Below are positions 6,718 to 7,689 of a stretch of 7,689 bases of DNA, one piece after another. The notes under the pieces are model-generated. The model was not told the DNA's origin. It saw only the letters and a program-made list of their open reading frames with translations, and did not search any database. The position numbers and the translations under genes are program-made. Position 1 is the stretch's first letter, and every line of letters starts with the position of its first letter. The stretch is from assembly GCA_013002595.1 (NCBI GenBank), contig JABDJG010000319.1, positions 1 to 7,689 of the forward strand, in the 5' to 3' direction. This DNA is from Hyphomicrobiales bacterium. Lineage in GTDB: Bacteria; Pseudomonadota; Alphaproteobacteria; Rhizobiales; Aestuariivirgaceae.

Positions 6718-7218
6718 TTATTTGGTCAGCTGAGCAGCGGACGTTGCTGCGGCGGTCTTGCCGTTGATTTGCGAGGAGACGCGTTTGGAGAAATAAGCGT
6801 CCGAATCGCCAACCGACAGTGTCACTTCGCAGTTTGGCGCACAGCTGTAAGTCTCACGCGCACCGGCCTTGTACATGACGACGCCTTCGACCTGTCGCTG
6901 CACAACATTGAGCTCGAAGTTAGCGATCTGGTCGCCGGCATCATCCAGAATGAGCAGATTGGTCGTCCCAAAGTGCCGGCCATGAATTATGAGCTTGCCG
7001 CTGCGCACCGAGACATCGGCAAAAGTTGGGTTGCCGATGATAATGGCTGCTGGCGAACCACTGATGTTGACGATCTTGGCCCGGTCGGCCTCGACCGTGA
7101 TGGTGCTTTCAGCGTTTGCAGGCGCCGAAAGCAGCGAAACTCCTAAAATCGCCGCCGGCAGCAAAGCTTTTGCGTATCTGGTTGCGATGTTCGCGGCCAG
7201 CACTTTGAGCATTTTCAT
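6718..7218 (-). CDS. Secreted pilus-assembly protein, CpaC-type N-terminal domain only
   Basis: A 166-residue exported protein. A signal peptide is visible: basic start, hydrophobic core at about 18-32, cleavage expected after ANA (34-36). Residues about 37-110 match the N-terminal domain of CpaC/RcpA secretins (Pfam 'pilus formation protein N terminal region'), with IIIGNPTFADVSVRSGK (59-75), GRHFGTTNLLILDDAG (80-95) and FELNV. The pore-forming secretin domain is absent, so this is a stand-alone periplasmic relative. The C-terminal third has a close cysteine pair (SCAPNCE, Cys126 and Cys130) and an Ala/Thr-rich tail. The ATG at 7218 is chosen because GGAGGA sits seven bases upstream and because it gives a normal signal peptide; a TTG at 7260 would add an unneeded extension. 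It is followed by its own terminator and then by two TadE-like genes on the same strand, supporting a pilus role. Its exact function is inferred. Confidence 0.85.
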   Translation of the reverse strand: MKMLKVLAANIATRYAKALLPAAILGVSLLSAPANAESTITVEADRAKIVNISGSPAAIIIGNPTFADVSVRSGKLIIHGRHFGTTNLLILDDAGDQIANFELNVVQRQVEGVVMYKAGARETYSCAPNCEVTLSVGDSDAYFSKRVSSQINGKTAAATSAAQLTK

Positions 7219-7592
7219 TCGGTCATCCTCCATACAGTACCAATGGTCCGGCAACGCCAACGCGAGCGGACCGCTTTAAATGCGCTTGATGCCATTTGAG
7301 CCTAAATTGGTGAATGAAGCCTTACACGCTACAAAAACATTTTATCGTTCACTGCAAACGTGGAATTCAGCAGGTTTGAGACTAATCGAGGTTGACCGAG
7401 CTGAGTTGACGGCCCACATCCGAAATTGCTAATTCGACATGCATTGCATTATGTAATAATCAGATGATCCTAAATTGATAATTCCACTAATTGTCCAGAA
7501 AATTAGAAAATTCAAAGGTTGTTCTCGTCATTTAAAATGGTAAATTTGGCTATATTTTCAATTTATGATCGATTAACTATGTTTAGTTCAAG

Positions 7593-7607
7593 TTAATTGA
7601 TCATTAA
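7593..7607. promoter_or_regulatory. CtrA-type binding site (TTAA-N7-TTAA)
   Basis: TTAA (7593-7596), seven bases, TTAA (7604-7607) matches the full CtrA consensus. On the minus strand it reads TTAA-N7-TTAAC, the extended Caulobacter form. CtrA is the alphaproteobacterial cell-cycle response regulator and is known to control pilus genes such as pilA. The match is exact, but the surroundings are AT-rich, so chance is not excluded. Confidence 0.5.
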
Positions 7608-7631
7608 ATTAGTATATATCGATCGTATAAC
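7602..7631 (+). promoter_or_regulatory. Possible rightward promoter with CtrA box at -35
   Basis: The right half of the CtrA-type box (CATTAA, 7602-7607) is followed after 18 bp by TATAAC (7626-7631), a near-consensus -10. CtrA-activated promoters commonly have the box over the -35 element. Transcription would begin near 7638 and leave the window, so the gene served cannot be seen. Confidence 0.35.
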
Positions 7632-7689
7632 TGGAAGCATTGTTCATATCTTATTCATGAGATCTTAAGGTCGCCAATCTAGGGTGGTT

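Larger units (their letters stand above)
7219..7689. other. Gene-free, AT-rich region at right edge
   Basis: I see no credible gene here on either strand; the longest start-to-stop stretch I checked, ATG at 7537, is 19 codons without a ribosome site. The first part must contain the promoter of the minus-strand CpaC-N-like gene, but none is convincing. From about 7430 to 7630 the AT content rises sharply and the region contains TTAA motifs and a CtrA-type box. No terminator-like hairpin is present. It is probably a shared regulatory region between the pilus gene and something to the right of the window. Confidence 0.6.

Noticed and set aside
7295..7384. TTTGAG-x-CTAA repeated at 7295 and 7375, and CCTAAATTG repeated at 7301 and 7469
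   Set aside because: The copies are short, diverge after a few bases and sit in AT-rich DNA; there is no regular array or flanking symmetry.
7537..7596. Possible 19-residue peptide frame in the right-hand spacer
   Set aside because: No ribosome binding site, no recognisable feature, and it runs into the CtrA-type box; too short to support.
7629..7641. 13-base identity (AACTGGAAGCATT) with the right half of the copper operator at 1180-1192
   Set aside because: Only one half of the dyad is present and there is no TTGACC or CTTCCAG partner. A chance 13-base match somewhere in a window of this size is about as likely as not, so it is not called a second CueR site.

Overview
The window looks like chromosomal DNA from an alphaproteobacterium, probably of the rhizobial (Hyphomicrobiales) type. 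The grounds are moderately high GC in the genes with AT-rich spacers, an IS5/IS427-type transposase end, a CueR-type copper promoter, Tad (Flp) pilus minor components of the alphaproteobacterial kind, and an exact match to the CtrA binding consensus. No rRNA, tRNA or CRISPR array was found, and the genus cannot be fixed from this sequence alone.

Layout, left to right. Bases 1-240 hold the 3' end of an IS5-family transposase that enters from the left edge; its stop lies 31 bp from the stop codon of the next gene, which is convergent with it. A DMT/EamA-type membrane transporter (258-1103, minus) is divergent from a copper-exporting P1B-1 ATPase (1240-3720, plus). The ATPase has a textbook MerR/CueR-type promoter with a perfect 17-bp dyad. 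Its N-terminus carries two YHS-like cysteine modules and a heavy-metal-binding module in place of the usual HMA domains. A major facilitator superfamily transporter (3782-5074, minus) converges on the ATPase.

The right half is a small Tad-pilus accessory cluster, all on the minus strand. It contains a secreted stand-alone CpaC-type N-terminal domain protein (6718-7218) with its own terminator, then two TadE/TadG-like minor pilins (5866-6417 and 5227-5832) separated by 33 bp and closed by a strong hairpin terminator. The pilus ATPase, secretin, platform proteins, prepilin peptidase and major pilin are not in the window, so these genes presumably supply minor pilins and a periplasmic partner to a Tad machine encoded elsewhere or just outside. 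The last 430 bp contain no gene. They are AT-rich and hold a CtrA-type box followed at promoter spacing by a TATAAC element pointing rightwards out of the window.

The copper ATPase and its promoter form one functional unit (cytosolic copper sensed by an unseen CueR-like regulator, copper pumped out). The pilus genes form another. Nothing in the sequence links the EamA and MFS transporters to either. I see no clear new defence or mobile system. The most interesting items are the unusual metal-binding N-terminus of the ATPase, the compact pilus accessory cluster, and the CtrA-type promoter at the right edge.
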